This document shows, piece after piece, positions 32,118 to 42,499 of a DNA stretch of 64,000 bases (its first letter is position 1; the number at the start of each line of letters is the position of its first letter). The translations under genes were made by a program, and so were the position numbers. The notes under the pieces were generated by a model. It ran no database searches and had not been told where the DNA came from. It worked only from the letters and a program-made list of their open reading frames with translations. Origin of the DNA: Citrobacter werkmanii NBRC 105721. Lineage in GTDB: Bacteria; Pseudomonadota; Gammaproteobacteria; Enterobacterales; Enterobacteriaceae. The stretch lies in NCBI GenBank assembly GCA_000759755.1, contig BBMW01000009.1, positions 434,001-498,000 on the forward strand, given 5' to 3'.

Positions 32118-33368
32118 TTATGCTGAAGCAGTAACTGGTGTTGCTTTCTTTTTATATAACGTCACGCCGGCAAAAATAAGCGTTCCGGTAACAACCAGAC
32201 AAGCAGAGATGACAAAGCTTATCTCTTTTGAGCCAGTCAAATCGGAAATAAATCCGGTTAACGTTGGCGCAATAACGGCTGAACTCATACCAAAGAAGTT
32301 AAACAGGCTAAATGCTCTGCCCAGCGTTTTCGCCGACGCCTGCTCAGACACGAAGGAGATCAGGATGGGATCCACCGCCATTTTTCCCAATAAACCGTAC
32401 AGGGTCAGGCTGACCATCAACATCGTGGTATTCGGCGATAACACCGTAAACACCAGCATTGCGGCGGCCATAATTTCCAGCCCAAGAATGACTTTGACTT
32501 TGCTGTTACGGAATTTATCGGACAGATGACTGAAGAACAACGCACCGGGAACCCCCACCACGGCGACCAAAGCCGAGGCAACGCCAATCGCGCCACCATC
32601 AAATCCCCTTTCAGTCTGCAGATAAGACGGAAGCCAGGTCACAATCAGGTAATAGCCATAACAGGTACAGAAATAGAGGAAGTAGACGCTGCATAACAAA
32701 CCCGAAAACAGCGGCGGACTTTTCTCTTCTGTCATCGTTGCCGTCTGCGTTTTTTGGTCTGACGCCGCCGTTTCGCTTTTTGCCTTACCGCGGATAACCA
32801 AAGTAAATACGCACAGCATCACCACCAACACAGCCGCAACCAGAAACAACACGTTTTGCCAGGCCATGCTCATACTTTTAACCAACACGCTGGAGCCGAT
32901 TAAACCTATCCCCATCCCAATCGCAGAGCCGCTATTAATGATGGCGTTTGCCAGTGCCCGGCGAGCCTGTGGGACATTTGCCGAAGAGAGAGAATACGCA
33001 GAACTAAAGAAAGAGGCGCAGCCCGCTCCTGCCATCAGCGAACCGGCATAGATCATCACCAGTCCAGTGGCTTTTGCGATACTGAGCGTACCAATAATAA
33101 AGAGCGTAAACCCACACATCAGCATAATTTTCTGGCCAAGCTTATCGACCAAAATTCCGCAGGGAATTTGCATGCTGCAATAGGCGAAAAAATAGAAACT
33201 GGCGATGGCGCCAATTTCAGCATTGCTGACATTGCCCAGGGAAGCCTGAATCTCAGGATAAATAGGGGTTAATACGGTGCGATAAATCCATATCGCTACC
33301 CAACCCAGACTCATTACGACGACGATCTTCTTCCAGTATTCAATACCGGATGTATTTTTTTCACTCAT
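32118..33368 (-). CDS. MFS transporter inserted in the gcl/allantoin operon
   Basis: A 416-residue major-facilitator protein with 12 predicted helices and a cytoplasmic loop between helices 6 and 7 (KAKSETAASDQKTQTATMTEEKS). Helix 2-3 has the MFS loop GILVDKLGQKI. ATG 33368 is preferred because AAGG precedes it by 8 nt; an in-frame GTG lies three codons upstream. It lies between glxR and allP, where E. coli K-12 has no comparable transporter. Similarity suggests an anion:cation symporter type; glyoxylate, ureidoglycolate, oxamate or another small acid is a plausible but unproven substrate. An 11-bp hairpin precedes it. Confidence 0.85.
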   Translation of the reverse strand: MSEKNTSGIEYWKKIVVVMSLGWVAIWIYRTVLTPIYPEIQASLGNVSNAEIGAIASFYFFAYCSMQIPCGILVDKLGQKIMLMCGFTLFIIGTLSIAKATGLVMIYAGSLMAGAGCASFFSSAYSLSSANVPQARRALANAIINSGSAIGMGIGLIGSSVLVKSMSMAWQNVLFLVAAVLVVMLCVFTLVIRGKAKSETAASDQKTQTATMTEEKSPPLFSGLLCSVYFLYFCTCYGYYLIVTWLPSYLQTERGFDGGAIGVASALVAVVGVPGALFFSHLSDKFRNSKVKVILGLEIMAAAMLVFTVLSPNTTMLMVSLTLYGLLGKMAVDPILISFVSEQASAKTLGRAFSLFNFFGMSSAVIAPTLTGFISDLTGSKEISFVISACLVVTGTLIFAGVTLYKKKATPVTASA

Positions 33369-33403
33369 GACATGCACCTTTCCAAAGTGTGTCTGATTAG
33401 AAT

Positions 33404-33429
33404 GTATCGCTGCAGGATTGCAGCGATAC
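33404..33429 (-). other. Intercistronic hairpin between glxR and the MFS gene
   Basis: GTATCGCTGCA (33404-33414) and TGCAGCGATAC (33419-33429) form a perfect 11-bp stem with a GGAT loop and no T tract. It could block mRNA decay or mark the junction of the inserted transporter gene. Confidence 0.75.
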
Positions 33430-33435
33430 CAACGA

Positions 33436-34314
33436 TCATGACAATTTATGATTAGCCATTAATTCCAGAGCCTGAACCATTGCCGAGTGATCCAACTGGC
33501 TTCCACCATTCGCGGCACAGGTATTAAATAACTCCTGACAGGTTGCCGTATTAGGCAAATTCAAAGAGAGCGCCTTGGCACTTTGTAATGCAAGGTTGAG
33601 ATCTTTTTGATGCAATGCAATTTTGAAACCGGGATCAAAAGTGCGTTTAATCATGCGCTCACCATGTACTTCCAGAATACGAGATGAGGCAAATCCGCCC
33701 ATTAATGCCTGACGCACGCGAACCGGATCCGCACCCGCTTTAGAGGCAAATACCAGCGCTTCAGAAACGGCTTCAATATTTAAGGCAACGATAATTTGGT
33801 TAGCGACTTTACAGGTTTGGCCATCACCATTTCCACCCACCAGGGTGATATTTTTTCCCAGAATATCAAAGAGCGGTTTAACCCTTTCAAATACATCAGG
33901 TTCACCGCCAACCATAATGGACAGCGTCCCTTCGCGAGCGCCAATTTCTCCACCGGACACGGGCGCATCCAGGTAATCCCCGCCGAGTTCATTAACCTGC
34001 TGAGCAAAACGCTTAGTTTCGATAGGAGAAATAGAACTCATATCGACAATGGTTTTTCCCTGCAATGTGGTTTTAGCGCATCCGTGTTCACCAAAAAGCA
34101 CTTCTTCAACCTGCGGCGTATCCGGCACCATGATGAAAATAATATCTGCAAAATCAGTCACCTGACGCGCAGTTTCAACATTAACCGCCCCCAGTGACAG
34201 CAACTCTTCAGCCACCGGTCCAATGGTCGTGACATGTAATTGATGTCCGGCGCGAGCCAAATTAATCGCCATTGGCGATCCCATAATACCCAGGCCAATA
34301 AATCCCAGTTTCAT
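33436..34314 (-). CDS. glxR: GlxR, tartronate semialdehyde reductase
   Basis: A 292-residue beta-hydroxyacid dehydrogenase reducing tartronate semialdehyde to D-glycerate. It has the NAD(P) motif GFIGLGIMGSPMA, substrate-binding DAPVSGGEIGA and catalytic Lys in GQTCKVANQ. ATG 34314 gives the E. coli length; the frame extends two codons upstream. Confidence 0.96.
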   Translation of the reverse strand: MKLGFIGLGIMGSPMAINLARAGHQLHVTTIGPVAEELLSLGAVNVETARQVTDFADIIFIMVPDTPQVEEVLFGEHGCAKTTLQGKTIVDMSSISPIETKRFAQQVNELGGDYLDAPVSGGEIGAREGTLSIMVGGEPDVFERVKPLFDILGKNITLVGGNGDGQTCKVANQIIVALNIEAVSEALVFASKAGADPVRVRQALMGGFASSRILEVHGERMIKRTFDPGFKIALHQKDLNLALQSAKALSLNLPNTATCQELFNTCAANGGSQLDHSAMVQALELMANHKLS

Positions 34315-34414
34315 TTGCAACCTCTTTTATATCTGTCGGTATTCCTGAATTCAGGCAAAACGATTCCCTTCCAACAGAGTGGAAAAAATAGTGTTGCCTG
34401 AAATTACTTACAAA

Positions 34415-35191
34415 TTATCGATACTGATTAATCCACGATAATCCCGCTTCGGTGGTCGTCAGCGGCTTATATTCGCAACCTACCCACCCGTCATAACCTG
34501 ATTTATCAATAAACTTAAAAATAAAGTCATAATTGATTTCCCCGGTCCCTGGCTCTCCGCGACGAGGGTTATCTGCAATTTGCAAATGACCTATTTTATT
34601 TGCCCACGTGGTCATGGTTTGGGTTAACTCCCCTTCCATGCGCTGCATATGATAAATGTCATACTGAATTTTGATATTATTGCATCCGACGCTATCAATT
34701 AACGCTAACGCCTGATGCGTACCGGTGAGATAGAAACCAGGAATATCAAAATGGTTGATCGGCTCAATCAGCAATAAAATATCTTCTTGCGCTAACATGT
34801 TGGCCGCATAGCGCAGATTTTCCACCAGCGTTTGCTGGATCTGTTCAGCCGAAAAACCCGCCGGTGTTTTACCTACCAGGCAATTGATTTTTGTATTGCC
34901 CAGCCCCTTTGCATAGCGAATAGCCGCCGCTACACCATCACGAAACTCTTCTTCGCGACCCGGAATACAGGCGATACCGCGTTCACCCGACGCCCAATCT
35001 CCGGCGGGGAGATTATGCAACGTATGCTCCAGCTTGTTGGTCAGCAGTTTTTCCTTTAATACGTCAATGTCGTAATCGTAGGGAAACATAAACTCTACGC
35101 CACGAAACCCCGCTTGCGCCGCTTTGTCGAAACGCTCAAGAAAACTGTATTCCAGAAACAGCATGGAAAGATTGGCTGAGAACCGTAACAT
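34415..35191 (-). CDS. hyi: Hyi, hydroxypyruvate isomerase
   Basis: A 258-residue TIM-barrel isomerase (xylose isomerase-like) interconverting hydroxypyruvate and tartronate semialdehyde. Conserved segments are GFRGVEFMFPYDYD, LLIEPINHFDIPG (catalytic Glu), QYDIYHMQ and GCEYKP. It lies 12 bp after gcl. Confidence 0.95.
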   Translation of the reverse strand: MLRFSANLSMLFLEYSFLERFDKAAQAGFRGVEFMFPYDYDIDVLKEKLLTNKLEHTLHNLPAGDWASGERGIACIPGREEEFRDGVAAAIRYAKGLGNTKINCLVGKTPAGFSAEQIQQTLVENLRYAANMLAQEDILLLIEPINHFDIPGFYLTGTHQALALIDSVGCNNIKIQYDIYHMQRMEGELTQTMTTWANKIGHLQIADNPRRGEPGTGEINYDFIFKFIDKSGYDGWVGCEYKPLTTTEAGLSWINQYR

Positions 35192-35203
35192 CTGTCACCT
35201 CCT

Positions 35204-36985
35204 CTATTCATATTTCATAAAACAGGTTTCGGTTGGCGCATCAACTGCACCGTCTGCAACCTCTTCAAACTCGGTCACGTTATCCAGTTCGCTACCCATC
35301 GAGATATTGGTCACTCGCTCAAGGATCACTTCGACAACAACCGGAACACGATACTGCGCCATCAGGACTTTGGCTTGTTCAAACGCCGGAGCGAGATCTT
35401 CAGGTTTGAAGACGCGAATGGCCTTACAACCTAATCCTTCTGCCACTTTGACGTGATCGACGCCATAGCCGTTTACTTCGCTGGAGTTGATATTTTCAAA
35501 CGCCAGTTGGACGCAGTAATCCATATCAAAAGCACGCTGCGATTGACGAATCAGGCCCAGATAGGCGTTGTTGACCAGCACATGGATGTAAGGAATGTTG
35601 AATTGCGCGCCCACCGCCAGTTCTTCAATCAGGAATTGGAAGTCAAAATCCCCCGAAATCCCGACGACGTTGCGTGTTGGATCGGCAACACAAACCCCTA
35701 ATGCAGCAGGCAGCGTCCAGCCGAGAGGGCCAGCCTGACCGCAGTTGATCCAGTGACGCTCTTTGAACACATGCAGCATTTGCGCAGCGGCAATTTGTGA
35801 TAATCCGATGGTGGTGACGTAGCAAACGTCGCGACCAAAGGCTTTATTCATCTCTTCGTAGACACGCTGCGGTTTCACCGGGACATTGTCGAAGTGGGTT
35901 TTACGCAGTAACGTCCGCTTACGCTGTTGGCATTCAGCAACCCAGGTATTCCGGCAAGGTAAACGTCCGGCTTTCTGCATTTCCTGAGCGACGTCAATCA
36001 ACAAGGTCAGCGCGGCTTTGGCATCAGAAACAATACCTAAATCCGGGCACAGAACACGGCCAATTTGCGTCGGTTCAATGTCGATATGAATGATTTTGCG
36101 CCCTTCAGTGTACTTCGAGACGGAGCCAGTGTGACGGTTAGCAAAACGGTTACCAATACCGAACACCATATCAGAAGCAAGCAGCGTGGCATTTCCGTAG
36201 CGGTGTGCGGTTTGTAGCCCTACCATGCCGGCCATTAACTCATGATCGTCAGGGATACATCCCCAGCCCATCAACGTGGGGATAACCGGTACATGGGTCA
36301 GCTCCGCAAAACGTTGCAGCAGTGCGGAAGCATCAGCATTAATCACCCCGCCCCCTGCGACGATGACCGGACGTTCCGCCTGGATCAGCATTTCCAGCGC
36401 TCTCTCAATTTGCTTGCGGCTGGCGGCAGGTTTGTATACTGGCAAAGGCTCATACATGTCGGGATCGAATTCGATTTCTTCAACCTGGACATCAAAAGGC
36501 AAATCGATCAGCACCGGGCCAGGGCGACCTGAGCGCATGACATGGAATGCCTGCTGTAAAACCCGAGGCAGCAGTGCCGCTTCACGTACCGTTACCGCCA
36601 TTTTGCTGACTGGTTTAGCGATAGATTCAATATCGACAGCCTGAAAATCTTCCTTATGCAGGCGGGCACGAGGCGCCTGACCAGTGATACATAAAATAGG
36701 AATAGAGTCGGCAGAGGCGGAATACAGTGCAGTGATCATGTCAGTTCCTGCCGGGCCAGAAGTGCCAAGGCAGACGCCAATGTTGCCTGCTGTGGCACGC
36801 GTATAACCTTCCGCCATATGGGAGGCGCCTTCAACGTGGCGAGCCAGAATGTGACGGATGCCGCCGTGATTACGCATTGCGGAATAGAACGGGTTGATTG
36901 CCGCTCCAGGCACGCCAAATGCGGTGGTGATACCTTCTTTTTCCAGCACATACATTGCCGCGTCAACGGCTCTCATTTTTGCCAT
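35204..36985 (-). CDS. gcl: Gcl, glyoxylate carboligase
   Basis: A 593-residue thiamine-diphosphate enzyme that condenses two glyoxylate molecules to tartronate semialdehyde and CO2. It has the acetolactate-synthase fold: N-terminal [14 protein letters not shown]-region [12 protein letters not shown] and TPP motif [15 protein letters not shown]. As in E. coli Gcl, the usual catalytic Glu is replaced by Val (FGVPGAA). It is the first gene of the gcl-hyi-glxR-MFS-allP-allB-ybbY-glxK operon, with an AllR palindrome in its promoter. Confidence 0.97.
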   Translation of the reverse strand: MAKMRAVDAAMYVLEKEGITTAFGVPGAAINPFYSAMRNHGGIRHILARHVEGASHMAEGYTRATAGNIGVCLGTSGPAGTDMITALYSASADSIPILCITGQAPRARLHKEDFQAVDIESIAKPVSKMAVTVREAALLPRVLQQAFHVMRSGRPGPVLIDLPFDVQVEEIEFDPDMYEPLPVYKPAASRKQIERALEMLIQAERPVIVAGGGVINADASALLQRFAELTHVPVIPTLMGWGCIPDDHELMAGMVGLQTAHRYGNATLLASDMVFGIGNRFANRHTGSVSKYTEGRKIIHIDIEPTQIGRVLCPDLGIVSDAKAALTLLIDVAQEMQKAGRLPCRNTWVAECQQRKRTLLRKTHFDNVPVKPQRVYEEMNKAFGRDVCYVTTIGLSQIAAAQMLHVFKERHWINCGQAGPLGWTLPAALGVCVADPTRNVVGISGDFDFQFLIEELAVGAQFNIPYIHVLVNNAYLGLIRQSQRAFDMDYCVQLAFENINSSEVNGYGVDHVKVAEGLGCKAIRVFKPEDLAPAFEQAKVLMAQYRVPVVVEVILERVTNISMGSELDNVTEFEEVADGAVDAPTETCFMKYE

Positions 36986-37005
36986 TTTCTTTCTACCTCT
37001 ATTTA

Positions 37006-37022
37006 TTGGAAAATTTTTCCAA
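37006..37022. promoter_or_regulatory. AllR operator upstream of gcl
   Basis: TTGGAAAATTTTTCCAA is a perfect palindrome around a central base, 21-37 bp before the gcl start. In E. coli AllR binds a similar sequence in the gcl promoter and is released by glyoxylate (or allantoin signals). The matching near-copy at 38554-38570 supports the assignment. Confidence 0.88.
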
Positions 37023-37036
37023 CTTTGAAAAAATCC

Positions 37037-37062
37037 AAAAAAGTCCCGCTCCTCTGAGCGGG
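37037..37062 (-). terminator. allR terminator
   Basis: A perfect 7-bp stem, CCCGCTC (37045-37051) with GAGCGGG (37056-37062), and on the minus strand a T tract at 37042-37037. It lies 8 bp after the allR stop. Confidence 0.88.
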
Positions 37063-37069
37063 TTGCGAC

Positions 37070-37891
37070 TTAAGCTACGGGTGCTTTTAACCCAAGCGCC
37101 GTACTGATATCTCGTGCTGTATCCCGTACCAGCTCCCCCTGACTAATAAAACGATCTTCCGTCAGTCTGGATGCGGGCCCCGAAATAGAGATGGCAGCCA
37201 CTACACTGCCTGCATCGTCATAGATAGCCGAAGCGATGCAATTCAATCCAACAACATGTTCTTCGTGATCAACGATATAGCCATTCTCGCGCGCCTGTTC
37301 CAGATTACGCAGCAGAGTAGGAAAATCCACCAACGTATTCGGCGTAAACTGCTGCAAACCCGTTTTCACGACAATGTCCATTAACTCTTCTTCCATCAGC
37401 GGATAAAGCAGTGCTTTCCCCGCGCCGGAAGCATGCAACGGCATACGGCTGCCCAAAGGTGCACACATCCTGACCATCGATTTGCACTCCTTCTGGCCAA
37501 TCAGCACCGCTTCAGTGCCATTACGAATCGCGACATTCACCGTTTCGCCTGACAGCAGCATTAATCGGTGCATAAACGGTCCGGCTACCGACAGGACGTC
37601 GCGATTATGAATATACGCGGAGCCCACATTGAAGACGCCTAAACCGATGTGCCACCAACCTAACTGACTGTCCTGATAGACAAAATCAGCACCCTGTAAA
37701 ACCTTTAGCAGGCGAAAAGTCGTGGAGAGCGGTAAATCCAGACTGCCGGAAATATCGCTGACTGACGAACTCCCCCCACTTCTTTCGAGATACTGCAAAA
37801 TCGCAATGCCTCTTTCGAGCGCCTGAGCGCCTTTCTGCGCAACCGGCTCCGTCTGTCCAGGCCTGCCGCGCCGTCTTACTTCCGTCTCCAC
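37070..37891 (-). CDS. allR: AllR, IclR-type repressor of the allantoin regulon
   Basis: A 273-residue IclR-family repressor: N-terminal winged helix ([30 protein letters not shown]) and C-terminal effector domain ([32 protein letters not shown]). The start is placed at GTG 37891, with GGAG 8 nt upstream; an in-frame ATG at 37921 would add a hydrophobic N-terminus foreign to the family. It represses gcl and allA promoters and responds to glyoxylate. Confidence 0.93.
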   Translation of the reverse strand: METEVRRRGRPGQTEPVAQKGAQALERGIAILQYLERSGGSSSVSDISGSLDLPLSTTFRLLKVLQGADFVYQDSQLGWWHIGLGVFNVGSAYIHNRDVLSVAGPFMHRLMLLSGETVNVAIRNGTEAVLIGQKECKSMVRMCAPLGSRMPLHASGAGKALLYPLMEEELMDIVVKTGLQQFTPNTLVDFPTLLRNLEQARENGYIVDHEEHVVGLNCIASAIYDDAGSVVAAISISGPASRLTEDRFISQGELVRDTARDISTALGLKAPVA

Positions 37892-37966
37892 TACATTTAC
37901 TCCGGCCCAAAATATGAGCATAAACAATGAACAATATGCTCATATTAAGCAAGAAGGCCAATAGCG

Positions 37967-38449
37967 TCACGCAAAACAGAGTTCATGTGCCGGGATACGT
38001 TCAACATCGCAATTATCGCTACCACCACGATCGACCGTCAGAAAATCGGTCACGGTTTGCCAGGCAAACAGCGGATGATGCCAGACGTTTCGGTGGTAAT
38101 TCACACCCTGTTGACCATTGGTGATAAAGGCTTTTAAGGTGGAAAGATCGGGTTTGTCCTCACCAAGCGCGACAATCACCACAAACGCTTCGCCCTTCAT
38201 GGGCATAAATGCCTGGGTGCCCAGCGGGTGGCGCTCCAGTTCATGCACAATAATAGGCATCGTTGCCGGTTGCGCGCGGTTAATGCTGATGAGCGTACGG
38301 TCCTGCTCAAGGATCTCCACATTAGCCAGATCGTGATAACGTTCAACCAACCCATCATTGATATGAAAAAAGTCACGTTTATGGGTTTCTATGACATCGC
38401 CATAGGCGCTGAACGTGTGCTGATTTAACGGTAATACCTCAAGTTTCAT
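37967..38449 (-). CDS. allA: AllA, ureidoglycolate lyase
   Basis: A 160-residue cupin-like enzyme splitting (S)-ureidoglycolate to glyoxylate and urea. Motifs are [39 protein letters not shown] and [14 protein letters not shown] 38449 gives the E. coli length; the adjacent ATG 38452 is possible. It is divergent from allS with the AllR/AllS control region between. Confidence 0.95.
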   Translation of the reverse strand: MKLEVLPLNQHTFSAYGDVIETHKRDFFHINDGLVERYHDLANVEILEQDRTLISINRAQPATMPIIVHELERHPLGTQAFMPMKGEAFVVIVALGEDKPDLSTLKAFITNGQQGVNYHRNVWHHPLFAWQTVTDFLTVDRGGSDNCDVERIPAHELCFA

Positions 38450-38553
38450 CATCTTTTCCTTGTAACTGAATTCCTCTGAACCGCAGCCAGAACTCTTAGC
38501 GGCTTCAATATCATGCAATCTAAAACCTTCGGGATTTAACATCAACACAAAAG

Positions 38554-38570
38554 TTGGAATATTTTTCCAA
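38554..38570. promoter_or_regulatory. AllR operator in the allA-allS intergenic region
   Basis: TTGGAATATTTTTCCAA differs at one base from the palindrome upstream of gcl. It lies 105 bp upstream of allA and 107 bp upstream of allS, the place where AllR controls both in E. coli. Confidence 0.85.
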
Positions 38571-38676
38571 AATTCGATTTAGACCACAATTTAAACAAGG
38601 CCATTATGTAAAAATACTTATAAATCAGAGAACAAGAAATCAGGCTTGCGGAAGAGCATTCAGGGAGTAGCTGACG

Positions 38677-39603
38677 ATGTTTGATCCAGAAACACTGCGT
38701 ACTTTTATTGGCGTAGCCGAAACAGGGAGCTTCTCCAGGGCGGCGGATCGCTTGTGTAAAACCACGGCCACCATCAGCTATCGCATTAAGCTTCTGGAAG
38801 AAAATACCGGGGTTGCTCTGTTCTTTCGCACCACCCGCAGCGTTACGTTAACCGCCGCGGGCTCGCATCTTCTTTCTCAGGCAAAAGACTGGCTCGCCTG
38901 GCTGGACAGCATGCCCAGCGAATTACAGCAAGTGAACGACGGCGTAGAGCGGCAGGTGAATATCGTGGTCAACAACCTGCTGTATAGCCCGCAAGCCGTC
39001 GCTCGCCTGTTATCCTGGCTTAACGCCCGCTATCCCTTTACTCAGTTTCACTTTTCCCGGCAAATCTATATGGGCGTCTGGGATTCACTGCTATATGAAG
39101 GATTCTCTTTGGCCATCGGCGTCACGGGTACTGAACCAATGGCCAACACCTTTACCCTCGATCCTTTGGGGTCTGTTCAGTGGCGGTTTGTTATGTCGGC
39201 GAATCATCCATTGGCAGGCGTCAGTGGTCCATTAACGGAAGCGCAGTTGCGCCGTTTTCCGGCGATCAACATTGAAGACAGTGCGCGCACCCTGACCAAA
39301 CGGGTCGCGTGGCGGCTTCCCGGTCAAAAAGAGATTATTGTCCCGGACATGGAAACCAAGATTGCGGCGCATCTTGCTGGGGTGGGTATCGGCTTTGTTC
39401 CGCAACCGCTGTGCCAGCCATTGCTTGATAACGGGCAACTGGTCAGTAGCATTATTCCTACCATGCGCCCCCCTTCGCCCTTAAGTCTCGCCTGGCATAA
39501 GTTTGGCGCAGGTAAGGCTGTGGAAGATATTGTGACGTTATTTACGCAACGAAAACCAGAAATCGCCGGATTTTTAGCAATTTTCAACAATGCACGCGAT
39601 TGA
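38677..39603 (+). CDS. allS: AllS, LysR-type activator of allantoin genes
   Basis: A 308-residue LysR-family regulator with N-terminal helix-turn-helix ([28 protein letters not shown]) and C-terminal effector domain. In E. coli AllS activates the allD operon under anaerobic allantoin growth. It is divergent from allA. Confidence 0.94.
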   Translation: MFDPETLRTFIGVAETGSFSRAADRLCKTTATISYRIKLLEENTGVALFFRTTRSVTLTAAGSHLLSQAKDWLAWLDSMPSELQQVNDGVERQVNIVVNNLLYSPQAVARLLSWLNARYPFTQFHFSRQIYMGVWDSLLYEGFSLAIGVTGTEPMANTFTLDPLGSVQWRFVMSANHPLAGVSGPLTEAQLRRFPAINIEDSARTLTKRVAWRLPGQKEIIVPDMETKIAAHLAGVGIGFVPQPLCQPLLDNGQLVSSIIPTMRPPSPLSLAWHKFGAGKAVEDIVTLFTQRKPEIAGFLAIFNNARD

Positions 39604-39672
39604 AAATCAAGTCATCCTGCTCTTTGGCGCGTAAAATGATACGCAAGATGATTTGAGGTTTCGTTTTTTACT

Positions 39673-40764
39673 ATGCAAGACACACAAACAGCACAGGACT
39701 ATCGCGCGATTCTGCTCGCCGGTACGCCTATTATCGATGTACGCGCCCCCGTCGAATTTCAACAAGGCGCGATGCCGGGCGCGGTCAATCTCCCCTTAAT
39801 GAACGATGACGAACGCGCCGCAGTCGGTACCTGTTATAAACGTCAGGGGCCTGAGGCTGCGCTCGAATTGGGCCATCAACTGGTCTCGGGTGAAACCCGC
39901 CAACAGCGCATGAACGCCTGGCAGGATGCCTGTCGTCAACACCCAAAAGGATATTTATGCTGCGCGCGAGGCGGTCAGCGTTCACATATTGTGCAGCAAT
40001 GGCTGCACGAGTCCGGCGTTGACTATCCGCTGATACAGGGCGGTTATAAGGCTCTGCGCCAGGCGGTCATACGGATAACGGAAGAATTGGTGCAAAAACC
40101 GATCGTCTTAATTGGCGGCTGTACCGGGAACGGTAAAACGCAACTGGTACAACAGCAGCCGAACGGCGTGGATCTCGAAGGACTGGCGCACCATCGTGGT
40201 TCCTCGTTTGGACGTACCGTGGAACCGCAGCTAAGCCAGGCGAGTTTTGAAAACCTGCTGGCGGTCGAAATGCTCAAAACGGACAGCCGACAGGATTTGC
40301 GCCAGTGGGTGCTGGAAGATGAAGGCCGGATGATCGGTGCTAACCATCTGCCCGAATGCCTGCGCGAGCGCATGACCGAGGCATCCATTGCGGTGGTGGA
40401 CGATCCTTTTGAGCTTCGTCTGGAGCGCCTGCGCGAGGAGTATTTCGTGCGCATGCACCACGATTTTACCCAGGCTTATGGTGAGAGCCAGGGCTGGGAG
40501 GAATACAGTGAGTATCTGCACCACGGCCTGTTCGCTATTCGCCGTCGTCTGGGATTACAGCGTTTTGCCGAGCTGACCGCCCTGCTTGACGTGGCTCTGC
40601 GCGAACAGCAGTCGACGGGCAGTACCGACGCTCACATGGGCTGGCTGGTGCCGTTACTCAACGAGTATTATGATCCGATGTATCGCTATCAACTGGAAAA
40701 GAAAGCCGCGAAAATCGTCTTTCGCGGCACATGGCACGACGTTGCCGGATGGCTTAACGCGTAG
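39673..40764 (+). CDS. selU: SelU (YbbB), tRNA 2-selenouridine synthase
   Basis: A 363-residue enzyme that replaces 2-thiouridine by 2-selenouridine at the wobble base of certain tRNAs, through a geranylated intermediate. The N-terminal rhodanese domain has the active Cys97 in [10 protein letters not shown], and a P-loop [10 protein letters not shown] lies near residues 148-157. In E. coli this gene also lies next to allS. Confidence 0.95.
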   Translation: MQDTQTAQDYRAILLAGTPIIDVRAPVEFQQGAMPGAVNLPLMNDDERAAVGTCYKRQGPEAALELGHQLVSGETRQQRMNAWQDACRQHPKGYLCCARGGQRSHIVQQWLHESGVDYPLIQGGYKALRQAVIRITEELVQKPIVLIGGCTGNGKTQLVQQQPNGVDLEGLAHHRGSSFGRTVEPQLSQASFENLLAVEMLKTDSRQDLRQWVLEDEGRMIGANHLPECLRERMTEASIAVVDDPFELRLERLREEYFVRMHHDFTQAYGESQGWEEYSEYLHHGLFAIRRRLGLQRFAELTALLDVALREQQSTGSTDAHMGWLVPLLNEYYDPMYRYQLEKKAAKIVFRGTWHDVAGWLNA

Positions 40765-40767
40765 TGA

Positions 40768-41427
40768 TCAATGTCTGTCGCGCTTATCCGCGCGTTTTGC
40801 CAGCCAGTCGCCCAGCACCTGGACGACCTGCACCAGAATAATCAGCGCGACAACGGTGACGATCATGACCTGGGTTTCATAGCGGTAATAACCAAAGCGA
40901 ATCGCCAGGTCACCTACCCCACCGCCGCCGACAATCCCGGCCATCGCGGAGTAACCGATCAGGCTCACCAGCGTGATCGTCAGCCCACGCAGCAGTCCCG
41001 CGCTCGCCTCAGGTAACAGAACGGTGCAAATGATGCGCATCGGGCTGGCGCCAAAAGCTTCCGCCGCCTCAATAATGCCTTTATCCACTTCACGTAGCGC
41101 GCTATCCACCAGCCGGGCATAAAAAGCGATCGCCGCCACCGAGAGCGGGACCGATGCCGCAATCGGCCCGATGGTGTTCCCGAGCAAAAACTGGGTGAGC
41201 GGTAGCAGCAGCACCAGCAGGATCACAAACGGTACCGAGCGGATAATATTCACCAGCACGGAGCTGAGCAGATACACAAAACGGTTCTGCCAGAATAAAT
41301 GCCGGTCGGTGACGAAAATAAGAAAACCGAGCGGCAAACCGCCAATAATCGCCAGCACCGTTGAGATGCTCAACATCTGGAAGGTTTCATTAAACGCCAG
41401 CGTCAAATCAGGCAATAAATCATCCAC
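40768..41427 (-). CDS. sfbC: ABC transporter permease, MetI-like (sfbC)
   Basis: A 219-residue inner-membrane permease with about five membrane helices and the binding-protein-dependent EAA loop (EAAEAFGASPMRII). Closest family is MetI (methionine uptake). It overlaps the ATPase gene by 8 bp. In S. Typhimurium the operon at this place, after ybbB, is named sfbABC and described as iron-binding; the sequence itself points to the methionine type. Confidence 0.85.
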   Translation of the reverse strand: MDDLLPDLTLAFNETFQMLSISTVLAIIGGLPLGFLIFVTDRHLFWQNRFVYLLSSVLVNIIRSVPFVILLVLLLPLTQFLLGNTIGPIAASVPLSVAAIAFYARLVDSALREVDKGIIEAAEAFGASPMRIICTVLLPEASAGLLRGLTITLVSLIGYSAMAGIVGGGGVGDLAIRFGYYRYETQVMIVTVVALIILVQVVQVLGDWLAKRADKRDRH

Positions 41428-42436
41428 GAATCACCTCCACTTGAGCAGTACGTTGACGAATATGTTCCACGGCGATATCCACCGCAGAAGGGTTATGCGG
41501 CGCGGTCAGTTGCACCACCAGAATCCCCAGCGCGCGTTCGCCGATATATTCAATTTTGCCGTGCAGAATGTTCACCGCCACGCCAAACTTAACCGCAACT
41601 TCTGACAGCACAGGCTGTTCCGCCGAATCGCCGATAAAAAGAATTTTCAGCAACTGGCCGGGCAGATGCTGGCGCAGACGTTCAGGTAGCGTCAGATTGA
41701 GGGTATGCGACACCAGTTGTTGAGTAAAGGCGTGCTGCGGGTGAGCAAAAACGTCAAACACCTCACCGGACTCCACCACCTTGCCGCCTGACATCACCGC
41801 CACGCGATCGCAAATCGATTTGATCACGTTCATCTCGTGAGTGATCAGCACGATCGTGATCCCCAACTGTTGATTGATCTGCTTAAGCAACGCCAGAATC
41901 GTGGCCGAGGTTTCGAGATCTAACGCGGAAGTGGGTTCATCACACAGCAACACATCCGGATGATTGGCAATCGCACGGGCAATGCCCACGCGCTGCTTCT
42001 GACCACCGCTGAGCTGAACCGGAAAACGGTTCGCCTTATCAGACAGTCCGACCAGCGCCAGAATCTCCTTGACGCGTGGAGCAATCTTGCTGCGTTCCCA
42101 TCCGGCAGCTTTCAGACTAAAGGCGACGTTTTGCGCCACGGTGCGGGTATGCATCAGATTAAAGTGCTGGAAAATCATGCCAATACGCTGGCGCGCTTTA
42201 CGTAACTGAGTGCCTTCCAGCGCAGAAATTTCTACGCCGTTCACCTTCACGCTTCCCTGGCTCGGACGGGTTAAGGCGTTCAAGGTGCGCAGTAGCGTAC
42301 TTTTCCCCGCGCCGCTGGTTCCGACAATACCAAATATCTCGCCCGCGCCAATGTGCAAGCTGACATCATCAACCGCCCGGGTTGAGGGTCCACGGCCTGC
42401 GGTAAAATCCACGCAAACCTTTTCTATCTCAATCAT
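41420..42436 (-). CDS. sfbB: ABC transporter ATPase, MetN-like with NIL domain (sfbB)
   Basis: A 338-residue ATPase: Walker A GTSGAGKST, Q-loop QHFNLMHTR, signature LSGGQKQRVGIARA, Walker B VLLCDEPTSALD. After about residue 260 comes a NIL-type domain (ILFIGDSAEQPVLSE through GILVVQL), which in MetN binds methionine and gives transinhibition. ATG 42436 with GAGG 5 nt upstream is preferred over GTG 42442. Confidence 0.88.
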   Translation of the reverse strand: MIEIEKVCVDFTAGRGPSTRAVDDVSLHIGAGEIFGIVGTSGAGKSTLLRTLNALTRPSQGSVKVNGVEISALEGTQLRKARQRIGMIFQHFNLMHTRTVAQNVAFSLKAAGWERSKIAPRVKEILALVGLSDKANRFPVQLSGGQKQRVGIARAIANHPDVLLCDEPTSALDLETSATILALLKQINQQLGITIVLITHEMNVIKSICDRVAVMSGGKVVESGEVFDVFAHPQHAFTQQLVSHTLNLTLPERLRQHLPGQLLKILFIGDSAEQPVLSEVAVKFGVAVNILHGKIEYIGERALGILVVQLTAPHNPSAVDIAVEHIRQRTAQVEVIRG

Positions 42437-42454
42437 ATCCACCTCAGAAATGCG

Positions 42455-42476
42455 AAAAGGGCAGTCGCCGCTGCCC
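42455..42476 (-). terminator. Attenuator-like hairpin between sfbA and sfbB
   Basis: GGGCAG (42459-42464) and CTGCCC (42471-42476) form a stem; on the minus strand it is followed by TTTT (42458-42455). A weak terminator here would give more binding protein than ATPase/permease, a common arrangement in ABC operons. Confidence 0.65.
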
Positions 42477-42499
42477 CTGTTAACCCTTGCATGCAGCGA

